Assembly: GCA_002354635.1 (NCBI GenBank)
Contig: DELZ01000002.1
Span: forward strand, 62,001 to 126,000
DNA: 64,000 nucleotides
Origin: Sphingomonadales bacterium UBA2683
Lineage (GTDB): Bacteria > Pseudomonadota > Alphaproteobacteria > Sphingomonadales > Sphingomonadaceae
Reading direction: 5' to 3'
Shown here one piece after another: positions 52,689 through 61,910 of the stretch (positions are counted from its first letter, which is position 1; each line of letters begins with the position of its first letter). Below the pieces are notes generated by a model that ran no database searches, was not told the origin of the DNA, and saw only the letters and a list, made by a program, of their open reading frames with translations. Both the position numbers and the translations under genes were made by a program.

Positions 52689-52706
52689 ATGTAATCCTAC
52701 GGTCAT
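52689..52706 (+). promoter_or_regulatory. Candidate Pho box upstream of pstS
   Basis: ATGTAAT-CCTA-CGGTCAT fits the 7-4-7 layout of the PhoB consensus (two CTGTCAT half-sites, 11-bp period) with 11 of 14 positions matching. It lies 79 bp before the pstS start codon, the usual distance. Phosphate starvation would then induce pstS. Confidence 0.55.
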
Positions 52707-52784
52707 TGATCGTCGGTAGATGCCATGCTCGAACGGTCGCACATGAAATTGCGTGCGAGGGAAACCTTCAACAAGGAAATTTTG

Positions 52785-53825
52785 ATGAAAACCAAATTTG
52801 CACTTCTCACTATGGCGACGCTGGCTTTGGCTGGCTGTGAAAATCAGGCTGGTGGCGGCGGTGGAAGCCGGGATCAGATCCGTATTGTCGGCTCTTCTAC
52901 GGTCTTTCCGTTCGCCAAGGCCGTATCGGAAAACTTTGTCACCTCCGGCAGTTTCAAGGCACCGGTTCTGGAATCCACGGGTACCGGCGCAGGCATGAGC
53001 CTGTTCTGCTCTGGAGTTGGTGCCGACACGCCCGATATTGAAAATGCATCACGGCGGATGAAGGCTTCGGAATTTGAATTGTGCCAGACCAACGGCGTCA
53101 CCGACATCGTTGAAATCAATATCGGTATCGACGGTATCGCAGTGGCACAGTCCAATGACGGTCCAAGCTTCTCCCTGACCCCCGAACAGATATACAAGGC
53201 GATTGCCGCCAAGCCGTTCGGCAAGGAAAACACCTACAAGAAATGGTCGGATATTGATGCATCCTTGCCATCCAGGCCGATCAGTGTTTACGGCCCGCCA
53301 TCGACTTCCGGCACGCGCGATGCGCTGACCGAGCTGATCATGGAAGTGGGTTGCAAGACCGATCCGGCAACAAAGGCGCTGAAAGACAGCAACAAGGATG
53401 AATATGAACTCATCTGTCATGAGATCCGGACCGACGGACCGTATCTGGACGCCGGCGAGAATGACAATCTGATTGTCCAGAAGCTGAAATCCAATCCCAA
53501 TGCTGTAGGCATTTTCGGATACAGCTTCCTGGAAGAAAATCTCGATACGGTTCGCGGCATTGCGATTTCCGGTGTTCAGCCTGACTATGATGCCATCGCA
53601 TCGGGCAAATATCCCGGTGCACGACCTCTGTTCATCTATGTGAAAAAGCAGCATGTGGGCGTAATTCCGGGCATTCAGGAATATGTGACCGAGTTCGTCA
53701 AGGCCGGTACCCGCGACGGTTATCTGGTCAAGACCGGTCTGATCGCTTCTCCTGAAGCGACCCGGACGGCCATGTTGGAAGCAGCGAAAAACCTGCCTCT
53801 TCTCAAGAAAGATGAACTGAAATAG
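52785..53825 (+). CDS. pstS: Phosphate-binding periplasmic protein PstS, lipoprotein type
   Basis: 346 aa. Lipobox LAGC with Cys18; Gly-rich linker; then the PstS fold with IVGSSTVFPFAKAVS (phosphate loop), GTGAGMSLFCSG and GPPSTSGTRDALTEL. It binds phosphate outside the inner membrane for the PstCAB transporter, which is not in this window. ATG 52785 follows AAGGAAATTTTG. It is followed by a terminator and phoU. Confidence 0.93.
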   Translation: MKTKFALLTMATLALAGCENQAGGGGGSRDQIRIVGSSTVFPFAKAVSENFVTSGSFKAPVLESTGTGAGMSLFCSGVGADTPDIENASRRMKASEFELCQTNGVTDIVEINIGIDGIAVAQSNDGPSFSLTPEQIYKAIAAKPFGKENTYKKWSDIDASLPSRPISVYGPPSTSGTRDALTELIMEVGCKTDPATKALKDSNKDEYELICHEIRTDGPYLDAGENDNLIVQKLKSNPNAVGIFGYSFLEENLDTVRGIAISGVQPDYDAIASGKYPGARPLFIYVKKQHVGVIPGIQEYVTEFVKAGTRDGYLVKTGLIASPEATRTAMLEAAKNLPLLKKDELK

Positions 53826-53892
53826 GCGATTGTCCATCGTCTGACCCGCCAGCGGGTCACCAGAGGCCTTGTGCCTTCGGATTGGAATTATC

Positions 53893-53923
53893 GGGGGCTG
53901 TTGGTTACAACGGCCCCCTTTTT
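53893..53923 (+). terminator. Rho-independent terminator after pstS
   Basis: GGGGGC-t-GTTG / CAAC-g-GCCCCC with loop GTTA is followed by five T residues. It suggests that pstS and phoU are at least partly separate transcripts. Confidence 0.8.
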
Positions 53924-54101
53924 CATGGGGGAGACCCTCTGGTCGCCACAGGATTTCATGATCATCCCCGGATCATGCCGGTTCCGGTGTGGCCGTGTAA
54001 AATAGCGGTATTTCCGATTGCCCGAAGCTCCGAAATGCAAATTCCTTGCTTTTTATATGACATTTTTGTTACAATCCGCGCAATCACCACAAGGAAACCC
54101 G

Positions 54102-54827
54102 ATGAATCTGAGTACCGCCCAGCATACCGTGACCGCCTTTGATGCGGAAATTCACGACCTCCGGGCGATGGTCCTGGAGATGGGGGAAAAGAGTACCCGC
54201 GCGATCACCCGCGCGATTGCTGCGCTCGAGCAAAATGATCTGGAGATGGCACGGGCCGTGGTTGCCGGTGATCGGGAAATTGACGAGCTGGAACGCCGGA
54301 TCGATTCCCTGTCGATCCAGACAATTGCCTTGCGCGCACCTATGGCGGACGACTTGCGCCACTTGATCGCGACGTTCAAGATTTCGAGCATTGCCGAACG
54401 CATTGGTGATTATGCCAAGAATATCGCGAAACGGGTGCCGCTGGTTGCGGAATCGAGCCGTCAGATTGAACCGGTAGCGCTGCTGCCTTCAATGGCCGAG
54501 ATCGCTGCCGATCTGGTTCGGGATTCGTTTCGGGCCTATGCCGATGGCGATATCGACCTGTCGGTCACGGTATGGGCGCGGGACCAGAAGCTGGATAATT
54601 TCTACACCAGCTTCTTCCGCTCGATCATCACTTACATGATAGAGAATCCGGCCCATATCAGCGAGTCCGCCCATTTGCTGTTTATCGCGAAAAATCTCGA
54701 GCGGATTGGCGATCATGCCACCAATATCGCCGAACTCAGCTATTTTGCCGAAACCGGACGCCAGATGCCCGATCGCACGAAGGGCGACGATCTGACCGGC
54801 CCGAAATGGGCCGCCAACCAGGCCTGA
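54102..54827 (+). CDS. phoU: PhoU phosphate-signalling regulator
   Basis: 241 aa, all helical, with the two PhoU repeats (about 12-105 and 120-215). The metal/phosphate-related motifs ELERRIDSLSIQTIALRAPMADDLRH and ERIGDHATNIAE are clear. PhoU restrains PhoR/PhoB signalling and Pst transport when phosphate is plentiful. ATG 54102 follows AAGGAAACCCG. In many genomes it closes the pstSCAB-phoU operon; here pstCAB are absent. Confidence 0.95.
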   Translation: MNLSTAQHTVTAFDAEIHDLRAMVLEMGEKSTRAITRAIAALEQNDLEMARAVVAGDREIDELERRIDSLSIQTIALRAPMADDLRHLIATFKISSIAERIGDYAKNIAKRVPLVAESSRQIEPVALLPSMAEIAADLVRDSFRAYADGDIDLSVTVWARDQKLDNFYTSFFRSIITYMIENPAHISESAHLLFIAKNLERIGDHATNIAELSYFAETGRQMPDRTKGDDLTGPKWAANQA

Positions 54828-54872
54828 CCGGGGGTGGAAAGGCGGCGAGCCGGAGCCCGCCGCATATCCTGT

Positions 54873-56267
54873 CTAGAAGCTGATCTGGAAGCGTCCGGCA
54901 AAGGCATCGACATTATAGTCGCCGCTGCCCGCCGCAAGAATGGCGGCATTGCTGTAATCGAGCTTGGAATAGGTCAGCAGAAAGCGGACATAGTCGATCG
55001 GGGTCCAGATCAGTGAAGCCTGATAGGCATCCTGGGTGCCGCCGACAAAGCCGGCATCGTTTAGGTCGAGCCGGTCATAGCGGATATTGACCTGCCAGGC
55101 ACCCATGCCGCCTTCGCCGACGGGATTGGACACCTTGACGCCCTTGAAGACGCCTTCCTTGTAGCCGCGCGTGTCGTCGGTCAGGAAAAAGCCCGCCTCG
55201 ACCGAACCGCCGAAAAAGGTCGGGTCGGCGAGATTGCCGGAACGGTTCAGCTTCAGCCAGTGGGTTTCTCCTGCGGCATGAAAGCGGCCGGAGATCAAGG
55301 CTGCTTCCAGTCCGTAGCTGGTTTCTGACTCGGCACTGCCGATATTGCCCGTGTCGATGAACCGGGTGTCGGTGAAATGGACCGCGGGCCGCTGGCGATA
55401 GCGGCGGGACGTCATCGTGTCACCGAGGTCGCGATAGTGGTAGGAGGCCCCGAAGTGGGTTTGCACATCGCTGAATTTTGGCATCGCCACGGCGCGGACA
55501 TCAAAACCGATGCTGTTGTTTTCGTCATTGTTCAGATCACCGATATTGTCGGTGAATACGCCAGCCTGGAACAACAGATCCGACACGCCATATTGCGCCG
55601 AAATTCCGACCTGGCGCTGAAAACCGAATGCATCGGTAAACGCCGACCGTTCGATAAAGCTGGTGTCGTTGCTGCTCGACAATTCTTCCAGGCCCTGGAA
55701 ATTATTATGCTGGCCTGCGGTTATCGTCAGTCCGCCATTGTCATAGGTCAGAAAGGCATCGGTCAAATCAACTTCATTGCCGGCGAAATCCGCTTCCAGC
55801 TTGTAGCCGAAGCCGCCCGGCATCGATCCCGAAACGCCGAGCCGGATCCGGCGGGCTTCATTGGCAAAGCCGAGGCCCGCATCGGTGATACTGTCGGGAG
55901 CGTTGACCGTACCAAAGTCATAGAGCATGCGACCGCGCGGCTTGAAACTCCAGCCGTCCTCGCCCTTGATTTCGGGCGCGCCCTTGAAGGCGATCTTGAC
56001 CGGCTTCTGCTGCGCCAGCTTCTCTTCAGTGGCAGCAATTTTTGCATCGGTTGCGGCGATCGCGCTGGTCGAGATCTGCTGATTCTGCTGCACGTCGCCA
56101 AGCTGCGCCTTCAGGTCGGCGACCTCGCGCTCCAGCGCGTTCAGCTTGTCCAGCAGAGCCGCGGCCTGTTCACTGGAAATCGGTGCTGCCATCGCCGCCG
56201 CCGGATAGAAGGCGATCGTGGCGGTTCCGGCCATCAGGCCAATTGTCTTGAGCAGATGATGTTTCAT
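54873..56267 (-). CDS. Phosphate-selective porin (OprO/OprP family)
   Basis: 464 aa. Signal peptide ends AAAMAAP near residue 29. A coiled-coil-like segment (LDKLNALEREVADLKAQLGD, about 39-58) precedes the barrel. The barrel begins FKPRGRMLYDFG and ends DAFAGRFQISF with terminal Phe, as in OprP-type porins. Position next to phoU and pstS, on the opposite strand, supports a phosphate or polyphosphate role. ATG 56267 fits the signal peptide although no strong ribosome site is seen. Confidence 0.88.
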   Translation of the reverse strand: MKHHLLKTIGLMAGTATIAFYPAAAMAAPISSEQAAALLDKLNALEREVADLKAQLGDVQQNQQISTSAIAATDAKIAATEEKLAQQKPVKIAFKGAPEIKGEDGWSFKPRGRMLYDFGTVNAPDSITDAGLGFANEARRIRLGVSGSMPGGFGYKLEADFAGNEVDLTDAFLTYDNGGLTITAGQHNNFQGLEELSSSNDTSFIERSAFTDAFGFQRQVGISAQYGVSDLLFQAGVFTDNIGDLNNDENNSIGFDVRAVAMPKFSDVQTHFGASYHYRDLGDTMTSRRYRQRPAVHFTDTRFIDTGNIGSAESETSYGLEAALISGRFHAAGETHWLKLNRSGNLADPTFFGGSVEAGFFLTDDTRGYKEGVFKGVKVSNPVGEGGMGAWQVNIRYDRLDLNDAGFVGGTQDAYQASLIWTPIDYVRFLLTYSKLDYSNAAILAAGSGDYNVDAFAGRFQISF

Positions 56268-56303
56268 AAAATGGTCTGTCCGTTGCATTTGCGTTTCATG
56301 TTG

Positions 56304-56321
56304 ATGAGCGCAATATGACCA
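56304..56321 (-). promoter_or_regulatory. Weak Pho-box-like site upstream of the porin gene
   Basis: On the minus strand TGGTCAT-ATTG-CGCTCAT keeps the 7-4-7 pattern, with 10 of 14 positions matching the CTGTCAT repeats. It is only 37 bp from the start codon, so the leader would be short. Evidence is weaker than for the pstS site. Confidence 0.3.
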
Positions 56322-56392
56322 GTGCATTGCCTTTTGATGGCAAATTTATTTCATGTTTGTGACAGTATGCGGCTCTGTCAGGACGGCGACCG

Positions 56393-56569
56393 TTACCAGG
56401 TGCCCGGCGATCGCCACTTACCCTTCATGCGGCTGGTCAGATGAAAAAGGCGACATCGGTCGCAGCGATAGGGGTGGAGAACAATGGTCGCGCCCTGCGC
56501 AGCAGCTATGGCGTCTGCTTCAGTGGCAAAACGCTTTTTCTTGCGACATATGGCGAGGCGGGTGCGCAT
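56393..56569 (-). CDS. Small CxxC zinc-ribbon-like protein (58 aa)
   Basis: Starts MRTRLAICRKKKRFATEAD and ends ...YRCDRCRLFHLTSRMKGKW. The CDRC pair together with the first Cys (Cys8) and His in FHLTSR gives a possible zinc site. I recall many short alphaproteobacterial proteins with the same plan (KKRF-TEADA ... PYRCDRC--FHLTSR). ATG 56569 is used; a TTG at 56608 would lengthen it. The function is unknown. Confidence 0.7.
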   Translation of the reverse strand: MRTRLAICRKKKRFATEADAIAAAQGATIVLHPYRCDRCRLFHLTSRMKGKWRSPGTW

Positions 56570-56614
56570 GTTTGGAGCTTTCAAGGCCGGAGCTGTGCCG
56601 GGTTTCAAATCAGA

Positions 56615-58240
56615 CTAGTGGTCCGATAGCGAGATCAGGGCGTCCAGTACTTTGATGCATTCGGCAGCGTTGGGAGAATTTCGGGACCATTGCTTCATTT
56701 CATCAACAAATTTCGCGGCAATCTGATGACCCTCGAACGTCTGCGCTTCCCGAATAGCGTTCTTTGCCAAATCGGCTTTGCCCTGACCGATCAGGGCCCA
56801 GGCAAGCGAAAGTCGGGGTTGATAGTAATTGGGGGTCCGCAATATCGCCTGTTCGCACGCCGGAACCGCCGAGACATAGTCGAGCAGGAACAGATGACCC
56901 GTCGCCCGATAGGTGGCCCAAAGTCCATAACGGGGATGATGCGGAGCCCGTTGCTCGGCAGATTCGATCAGTTTTAATCCTTCTGGATTGTTCTCCAACA
57001 GACATATCTGCCAACCCAGCATGGCCAGCGCGTGAGCCTTGTTCGGATCCAGGTCCAAAGCCCGCCGCAGCAATGCAATCGCTTCCTTGGGACGGTGGAA
57101 CATGGCATTCACGACACCCGCTGCGGCGATCACGTCCGGGTTGGCTGGTTCCATCGCCAATGCGTGCTCGATATGGTCGAAGGCCGACAGTTCGGCAGCT
57201 TGCGGGTCCGTTTCCCATTGGCTGACCACATTCTGGCTGAGCTGCACCGCCAAACACGCTCGCAAGACGGCATGGTCGGGTTCGATTGCCAGTCCCTCCC
57301 GGCAAAGCTTCACGATCTCCTGCGCCGTTTCCTTCCCGTAGCGATATCGCAGGGCCTCCGTCATCTGCAATATGCGGTATATGTCGTTCTTGAAGGGCTG
57401 GCTCCGCAACTCCGGCGGCGACAGCGGAAATCTGACCCGGGTGGAAATCGCCGTCGAGACGCTCAGCAGAACATCATTCTGCACATCGAAAAACTGGTCG
57501 AGAACGGTGTTATATTTGCCCGACCAGGCCAGCGAAGAGTCCAGCGTGTCGACAAGCTCGAACCGCAAGGTGATCTGATCGCTCCGTCTCCGGAATTTGC
57601 CGGTTAGAATGAAGCGGCAGCCTATGGTTTGCGCCGCTTTGTCCAGGGAAAGCGGCGGATCATGCAGCGCCAGAACAGAACTATACGGCGTGACAAAAAG
57701 CATTGGAGTGGTCGCCAGGCAACTGGTCAGATCACGGCTCATGCCGTCGGCAAGATATCCATTGTCAGGCGAATCGTCCTGATCGGTTATCGGCAGCACC
57801 GCGACAGAGAGATTATATTCTCGGTCACTGTCGGGAGAGGATCCCGGACCGGGCGACGGACATGCTAGGTCTGTAACGGTTGCTTCCAGCCGGTAGCCTG
57901 ACTTGGACACCGTCGCAATTGCCTCGGCCAGCTGTGGAAATGATCGGAAGGCCCGTCGCAACTGATAGACAAGACGGGTCAATGATTCATCACCGCCCAG
58001 ACCATCCGGCCAGATATGCTCCAGCAATTGATCGCGGCGGACCAGCTGGTGCGGATGCCTTGCCAGCGTGACCAAAAGCGCCATGACCTTTGGCTCCAGC
58101 CTTACCATCTGCGGTCCACTACCGAGGCACTGATTGGCGATATCAACCGCAATGGCATTGATGAAAAATGGCTCGACAAGCCGACCTTCAATCTGAGCAA
58201 GTGCCTTCCCCGAAATGGCAGCGTCAGGCATTTCCTGCAT
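56615..58240 (-). CDS. Winged-helix/TolB-like/TPR regulator (CadC/ToxR-type without membrane span)
   Basis: About 541 aa from ATG 58240. An OmpR/ToxR-type winged helix occupies roughly residues 35-120 (LEPKVMALLVTLARHPHQLV, SLTRLVYQLRRAF, VSKSGYRLEA). Next is a domain of the adenylate-cyclase-associated/TolB-like type (VAVLPITDQDDSPDNGYLADG). The second half holds TPR-like repeats (HALAMEPANPDVIAAAG, ALDLDPNKAHALAMLGWQ). Unlike CadC, no membrane helix is seen between the domains, so it should be cytoplasmic. Its start is uncertain. Divergent from the small secreted protein gene (157 bp). Confidence 0.85.
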   Translation of the reverse strand: MQEMPDAAISGKALAQIEGRLVEPFFINAIAVDIANQCLGSGPQMVRLEPKVMALLVTLARHPHQLVRRDQLLEHIWPDGLGGDESLTRLVYQLRRAFRSFPQLAEAIATVSKSGYRLEATVTDLACPSPGPGSSPDSDREYNLSVAVLPITDQDDSPDNGYLADGMSRDLTSCLATTPMLFVTPYSSVLALHDPPLSLDKAAQTIGCRFILTGKFRRRSDQITLRFELVDTLDSSLAWSGKYNTVLDQFFDVQNDVLLSVSTAISTRVRFPLSPPELRSQPFKNDIYRILQMTEALRYRYGKETAQEIVKLCREGLAIEPDHAVLRACLAVQLSQNVVSQWETDPQAAELSAFDHIEHALAMEPANPDVIAAAGVVNAMFHRPKEAIALLRRALDLDPNKAHALAMLGWQICLLENNPEGLKLIESAEQRAPHHPRYGLWATYRATGHLFLLDYVSAVPACEQAILRTPNYYQPRLSLAWALIGQGKADLAKNAIREAQTFEGHQIAAKFVDEMKQWSRNSPNAAECIKVLDALISLSDH

Positions 58241-58397
58241 CGTAAATTGCGTCCCCTGGTCTTGACAAAGCGCAGCATGGCACAAAAGCAACCGATTGTT
58301 CATCATAAAAAAATCATATTGTTCATCAGGACTTGAAATCGGATTTTCGGCAGGTTCCCGGACTGGCGATATCGCCGAAAATACAGGGGACCTGAAC

Positions 58398-58859
58398 ATG
58401 AACATTCTGACCAAATTTGGCACGCTGGCTGCCGCAACATTGCTGGCATCGGCGGTGCCGGCCCAGGCACAGCTGGAAATATATGACGACTATGAAGTCT
58501 CTGACGCCGTCTGGAGCATCAGCACCGTCAAGATCGACGCCAATATGGGCGACTATTATCTGGAGGGCCTGCGCTCGACCTGGATCGCCAGCAACGAGGT
58601 CGCCAAGAAGCTCGGACAGATCGAGGATTATTCGATCTATGCCAGCGACTTTCCGCAGTCCGGCGACTTCAACATGCTGCTCATCGTCAAATTTGCCAAC
58701 ACCGCCGACCTGGCGCCGAACAAGGCAAAATACGAGGCGTTCCTGAAGGCCTGGGGCGAGACAAAGGTCAAGGAATCGCGGCAGATTTCCAAGGATCTCT
58801 ACCCGACAATCCGCACCATCACCGGTGATTATCTGATGCGCAAAGTCGAGGTCAAATAG
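58398..58859 (+). CDS. Secreted protein of unknown function
   Basis: 153 aa. Signal peptide ends AVPAQAQ near residue 25. The mature protein (about 128 residues) is mixed alpha/beta with SISTVKIDANMGDYYLEGLR and NMLLIVKFANTADLAPNKAK; it looks like a ferredoxin-fold/dimeric-barrel-like unit but no family is recognised. ATG 58398 follows AGGGGACC. It shares a divergent promoter region with the winged-helix regulator, which may control it. Confidence 0.75.
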   Translation: MNILTKFGTLAAATLLASAVPAQAQLEIYDDYEVSDAVWSISTVKIDANMGDYYLEGLRSTWIASNEVAKKLGQIEDYSIYASDFPQSGDFNMLLIVKFANTADLAPNKAKYEAFLKAWGETKVKESRQISKDLYPTIRTITGDYLMRKVEVK

Positions 58860-59053
58860 GCATCCTCGCTTGACAGTGATTGGGCTGTTTTCCCGGCCCG
58901 CCATGTCCTGAGGACTGGCGAGCCGGGGTTCATCCCGTGTCCGGCGAGAGATTATGCGACCCGACTCTCGCCGGGCATTTACCCAGCGCCCGCGGCACCA
59001 GCGGGCTCGGGCAGCGGGCGGTTGTCGCCCTGATGCCTGTCTGGAGAAATTGC

Positions 59054-60427
59054 ATGGATAGTCTCGCCGTACCGACCCGCCTGCGTCCGCCGCTTTCGCT
59101 GGCCGAAAACCGCAACCTGCGGCTGTTCACGATATTCCTTCTTTATGCCGGGCAGGGCATTCCGCTCGGCCTGTTCGATTTTACAATCCCTGCCTGGATG
59201 GCCATTAACGGGGCTGCGGCGGCGGATATTGCCTTTGTCGTGGCGATGGTGGGCATCCCCTGGAGCTTCAAGTTTGTCGCCGGCTTCGTCATGGACCGCT
59301 ATACTTTGCTGTCGATGGGTCGACGGCGGGTGTGGATCATTGGCGCGCAAGCGGTGATGATCGCCCTGCTGGTCGCCTTTGCTCTCGTCAATCCGGGGCC
59401 GGACGACGTTCTGATCCTCGGCATCGTCGGCCTCGCGGTCAATACCGCCACCGTGTTTCAGGATGTCGCGGTCGATGGCCTGACGGTCGATATCCTGCCG
59501 GAGGAAGAGCGCTCGATGGGTGGCGCGCTGGCGTCCGGCGGGCAGGTGATCGGCATCGCCGTGTCTGCTGCCCTGACCGGGACCATGGTTTATGCCTTTG
59601 GCGCCAGCGCCGCCTATATCGCCTGCGGTTTTCTGGTGGTGCTCGTGACCATCCACATCATCTGGGTGCGCGAACGGGTGGGCGAGCGCCGGCTGCCCTG
59701 GTCGGAAGGCGAAGCGCACGCCGAGAACCGGATCGCGCACGCCGGTGCATGGCTGCCGCTGGTCAGGGCCGCGCTGCGCAATTCGCTGTCCGGGCACAGC
59801 CTCGCCTGGTTCCCCAATCTGCTGGTTACCGGACTGACCTACGGCATCTGCATCATCGCGGTCCCGCTGATCGCCACCGGCGCTACCGGCTGGTCCGAGG
59901 ACCAGCTCGGCTCGCTCAACGGCACCGCCCAGCTGGTGGCCGGGATCGCTACCATCGCCATTGGCGGTTATGTCGTCGGCAGGATCGGTGCCCAGCGTTC
60001 GCTCTGGATGCTGCGCCTGCTCTCGGTCGCGCTGCTCGGCTGGATGATCTGGTCATCCGAGAGCTGGAGCGATCCCAAAGTGCTGATGGCCTTTGTCTTC
60101 GGCTGGATCGGCCTGCATTTCCTGTCCGGGATCAGCGACGTGGTGATCAACATGCGGCTCAGCCCGCCGGCGATCTCGGCGACCCAGTTCTCGATCTTCA
60201 TGGCGGTCTCCAACATGGGTATCAGCCTCGCCGGCATCGTGGTCGGCTCGATCGCGATGCTGGCCGAGCCGAGGGCGATGCTGCTGTTCCTGATGACGGT
60301 GCAGGGCGCGTCGGTGCTGATGCTGCTGCTCTTCAAATTCCCGGAGCAGCAGATCGGGGGACTGGCGCGGGCGGGTGATGGCGGCAGGACGGTGCCGCCG
60401 CCTGGCGCGACGCCGGCGCGGGACTGA
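59054..60427 (+). CDS. Major facilitator superfamily transporter
   Basis: 457 aa with twelve membrane helices. The A-loop MDRYTLLSMGRRRVWI, with the MFS G-x-x-x-D/R-x-G pattern, lies between helices 2 and 3; the central loop is ERVGERRLPWSEGEA. It resembles the AmpG-like branch (QDVAVDGLTVDILP, close to the AmpG QDIAIDAWR-type sequence), which moves muropeptides, but this is only a family-level guess. ATG 59054 follows CTGGAGAAATTGC. The APC permease starts 4 bp after the stop. Confidence 0.88.
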   Translation: MDSLAVPTRLRPPLSLAENRNLRLFTIFLLYAGQGIPLGLFDFTIPAWMAINGAAAADIAFVVAMVGIPWSFKFVAGFVMDRYTLLSMGRRRVWIIGAQAVMIALLVAFALVNPGPDDVLILGIVGLAVNTATVFQDVAVDGLTVDILPEEERSMGGALASGGQVIGIAVSAALTGTMVYAFGASAAYIACGFLVVLVTIHIIWVRERVGERRLPWSEGEAHAENRIAHAGAWLPLVRAALRNSLSGHSLAWFPNLLVTGLTYGICIIAVPLIATGATGWSEDQLGSLNGTAQLVAGIATIAIGGYVVGRIGAQRSLWMLRLLSVALLGWMIWSSESWSDPKVLMAFVFGWIGLHFLSGISDVVINMRLSPPAISATQFSIFMAVSNMGISLAGIVVGSIAMLAEPRAMLLFLMTVQGASVLMLLLFKFPEQQIGGLARAGDGGRTVPPPGATPARD

Positions 60428-60431
60428 AGCG

Positions 60432-61736
60432 GTGAGCGACAGCGTCGACCCGCCGCGCGTGGTGCGCACCGCCGGTGCCATATTGCTCAACCTCAACGGC
60501 ATGGTCGGCGCGGGCATTTTCGCCCTGCCGGCCTTGCTCTATCTCAACATCGGCAGCTTCGCCCCCGTCGCCATCCTGCTGTTCGCCCTTCCCATTGCCT
60601 GTGTGGCCGCGATTATCGCCAAGCTGTCGACGCTGTTCGAGCGGTCCGGGGGAATCCAGCTCTACGCCGAAACGGCGCTCGGCAATTTTGCCGGCTTCCA
60701 GACCGGCTGGCTGATAATCTGCGCCAGCACCACCGGCCGGGCGGCCAATTTCCACGTGCTCGTTTCCTATCTGGCGGCGCTGTTCCCGCTGTTCGAGGGG
60801 CCGGTGGCGCGGCCGGTGACGATCATCGCGCTGATCGCCTTCATGACCCTGCTTGGCATCACCGGCACCCGCCGGTCGCTCGGCGGCATCTGGATCGGCA
60901 CTTTGCTGAAGTTCACGCCGCTGGTGCTGCTTTGCCTGGTAGGCTTTGGCAGCAACGGTTTCCCGGACGCGATCAGCCTGCCGAGCTTTTCCGGGATGGA
61001 ATCGGTGGCGCTGCTGATCGCCTATGCCTTTTCCGGTTTCGGCGCATCGGTGACGGCGGCTGGCGAGACCCGCGATCCGCGCACCACCCTGTTCCGCTCG
61101 GTCCTCTTTGCGATCGGCGGCGTCGCGGTCTTCTACGCGATCGTCCAGTGGGCCTATATCGCCATCGACCCCGATGTCGGCAGCGCCGACACGCCGCTCG
61201 CCGCCGCCGGCCAGAAGCTGTTCGGCGACTGGGGCGCGATGATGATCAGCATCGCCGCGGTCTTCTCGATCGGCACCAACCAGCTGAGCAGCTTTGTCGT
61301 CATGCCGCGCATTCTGTTCGGCATGGGCGAACGGCGGCTGCTCCCCGCCTTTTTCGCCCATGTCTCGCCGCGCTACCGGACCCCGGACCATGCGATCCTG
61401 GCCTATGCCGGCATCGTCACAATCATCGCGCTGTCCGGCTCCTTCGCCACGCTGCTGCCGCTGCTGGTCGCGGTCGAGCAGGCGATCTTCCTGCTGCTGC
61501 TGGCCTCGCTGTTCCTGTTCTGGCGCAACAATTTCCGCGGCCTGCGGGATGCCATGGGCGGCGTTTGGCTGGTGATCGTGCCGGTCGCCAGCGCGATGGT
61601 TCTGTGGATGTCCGCGCAGATTCCGGCGCTGGCGGTGCTGTCGCTGGCCGGGCTGGCGGTGCTGGGGGCGGCGCTCTACTGGCTCGCCAGGCGCGCGGTT
61701 GCCTTTGAACGGCCCGCAGGAGCGGTGGCGGGATAG
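60432..61736 (+). CDS. APC-family amino acid permease
   Basis: 434 aa starting at GTG 60432. N-terminal NGMVGAGIFALPALLY is the APC signature in helix 1; FSGFGASVTAAGETRDPRTT in helix 6 is the other. About twelve helices are present. Substrate class is amino acids or amines; no finer call is possible. It lies 4 bp downstream of the MFS gene, so the two are likely one transcript. Confidence 0.9.
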   Translation: MSDSVDPPRVVRTAGAILLNLNGMVGAGIFALPALLYLNIGSFAPVAILLFALPIACVAAIIAKLSTLFERSGGIQLYAETALGNFAGFQTGWLIICASTTGRAANFHVLVSYLAALFPLFEGPVARPVTIIALIAFMTLLGITGTRRSLGGIWIGTLLKFTPLVLLCLVGFGSNGFPDAISLPSFSGMESVALLIAYAFSGFGASVTAAGETRDPRTTLFRSVLFAIGGVAVFYAIVQWAYIAIDPDVGSADTPLAAAGQKLFGDWGAMMISIAAVFSIGTNQLSSFVVMPRILFGMGERRLLPAFFAHVSPRYRTPDHAILAYAGIVTIIALSGSFATLLPLLVAVEQAIFLLLLASLFLFWRNNFRGLRDAMGGVWLVIVPVASAMVLWMSAQIPALAVLSLAGLAVLGAALYWLARRAVAFERPAGAVAG

Positions 61737-61759
61737 GGAGCAGGTGAAGTCCAGCCCAT

Positions 61760-61827
61760 CCTCCCTGCCGCAACGCGGCGGGGAGGGGGACCATCCGCAG
61801 GATTATGGAGGGGCTGGTGAGGCCTGG
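61760..61827. repeat. REP-like repeat, single left arm
   Basis: The sequence CCTCCCTGCCG...GGGGAGG (61760-61786), then GGGACCATCCGCAGGATTATGGAGGGG and GGCCTGG, copies the left arm of the element at 63319-63493 with few changes. The right arm is missing, so this is a solo REP unit. It marks the left border of the AT-richer defence-like patch. Confidence 0.75.
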
Positions 61828-61910
61828 TGCCGCTTTTGTTAAATTCGCCGCTTGCGGGTGAGCGGGGGAGGCGGCATGTAGAAGATTACATAACCGGGGC
61901 CCGTGAACGC

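Noticed and set aside
54054..54078. Possible Pho box just upstream of phoU (ATGACAT-TTTT-GTTACAA, reversed)
   Set aside because: Only 10 of 14 positions match and the orientation is opposite; too weak to report as a site.
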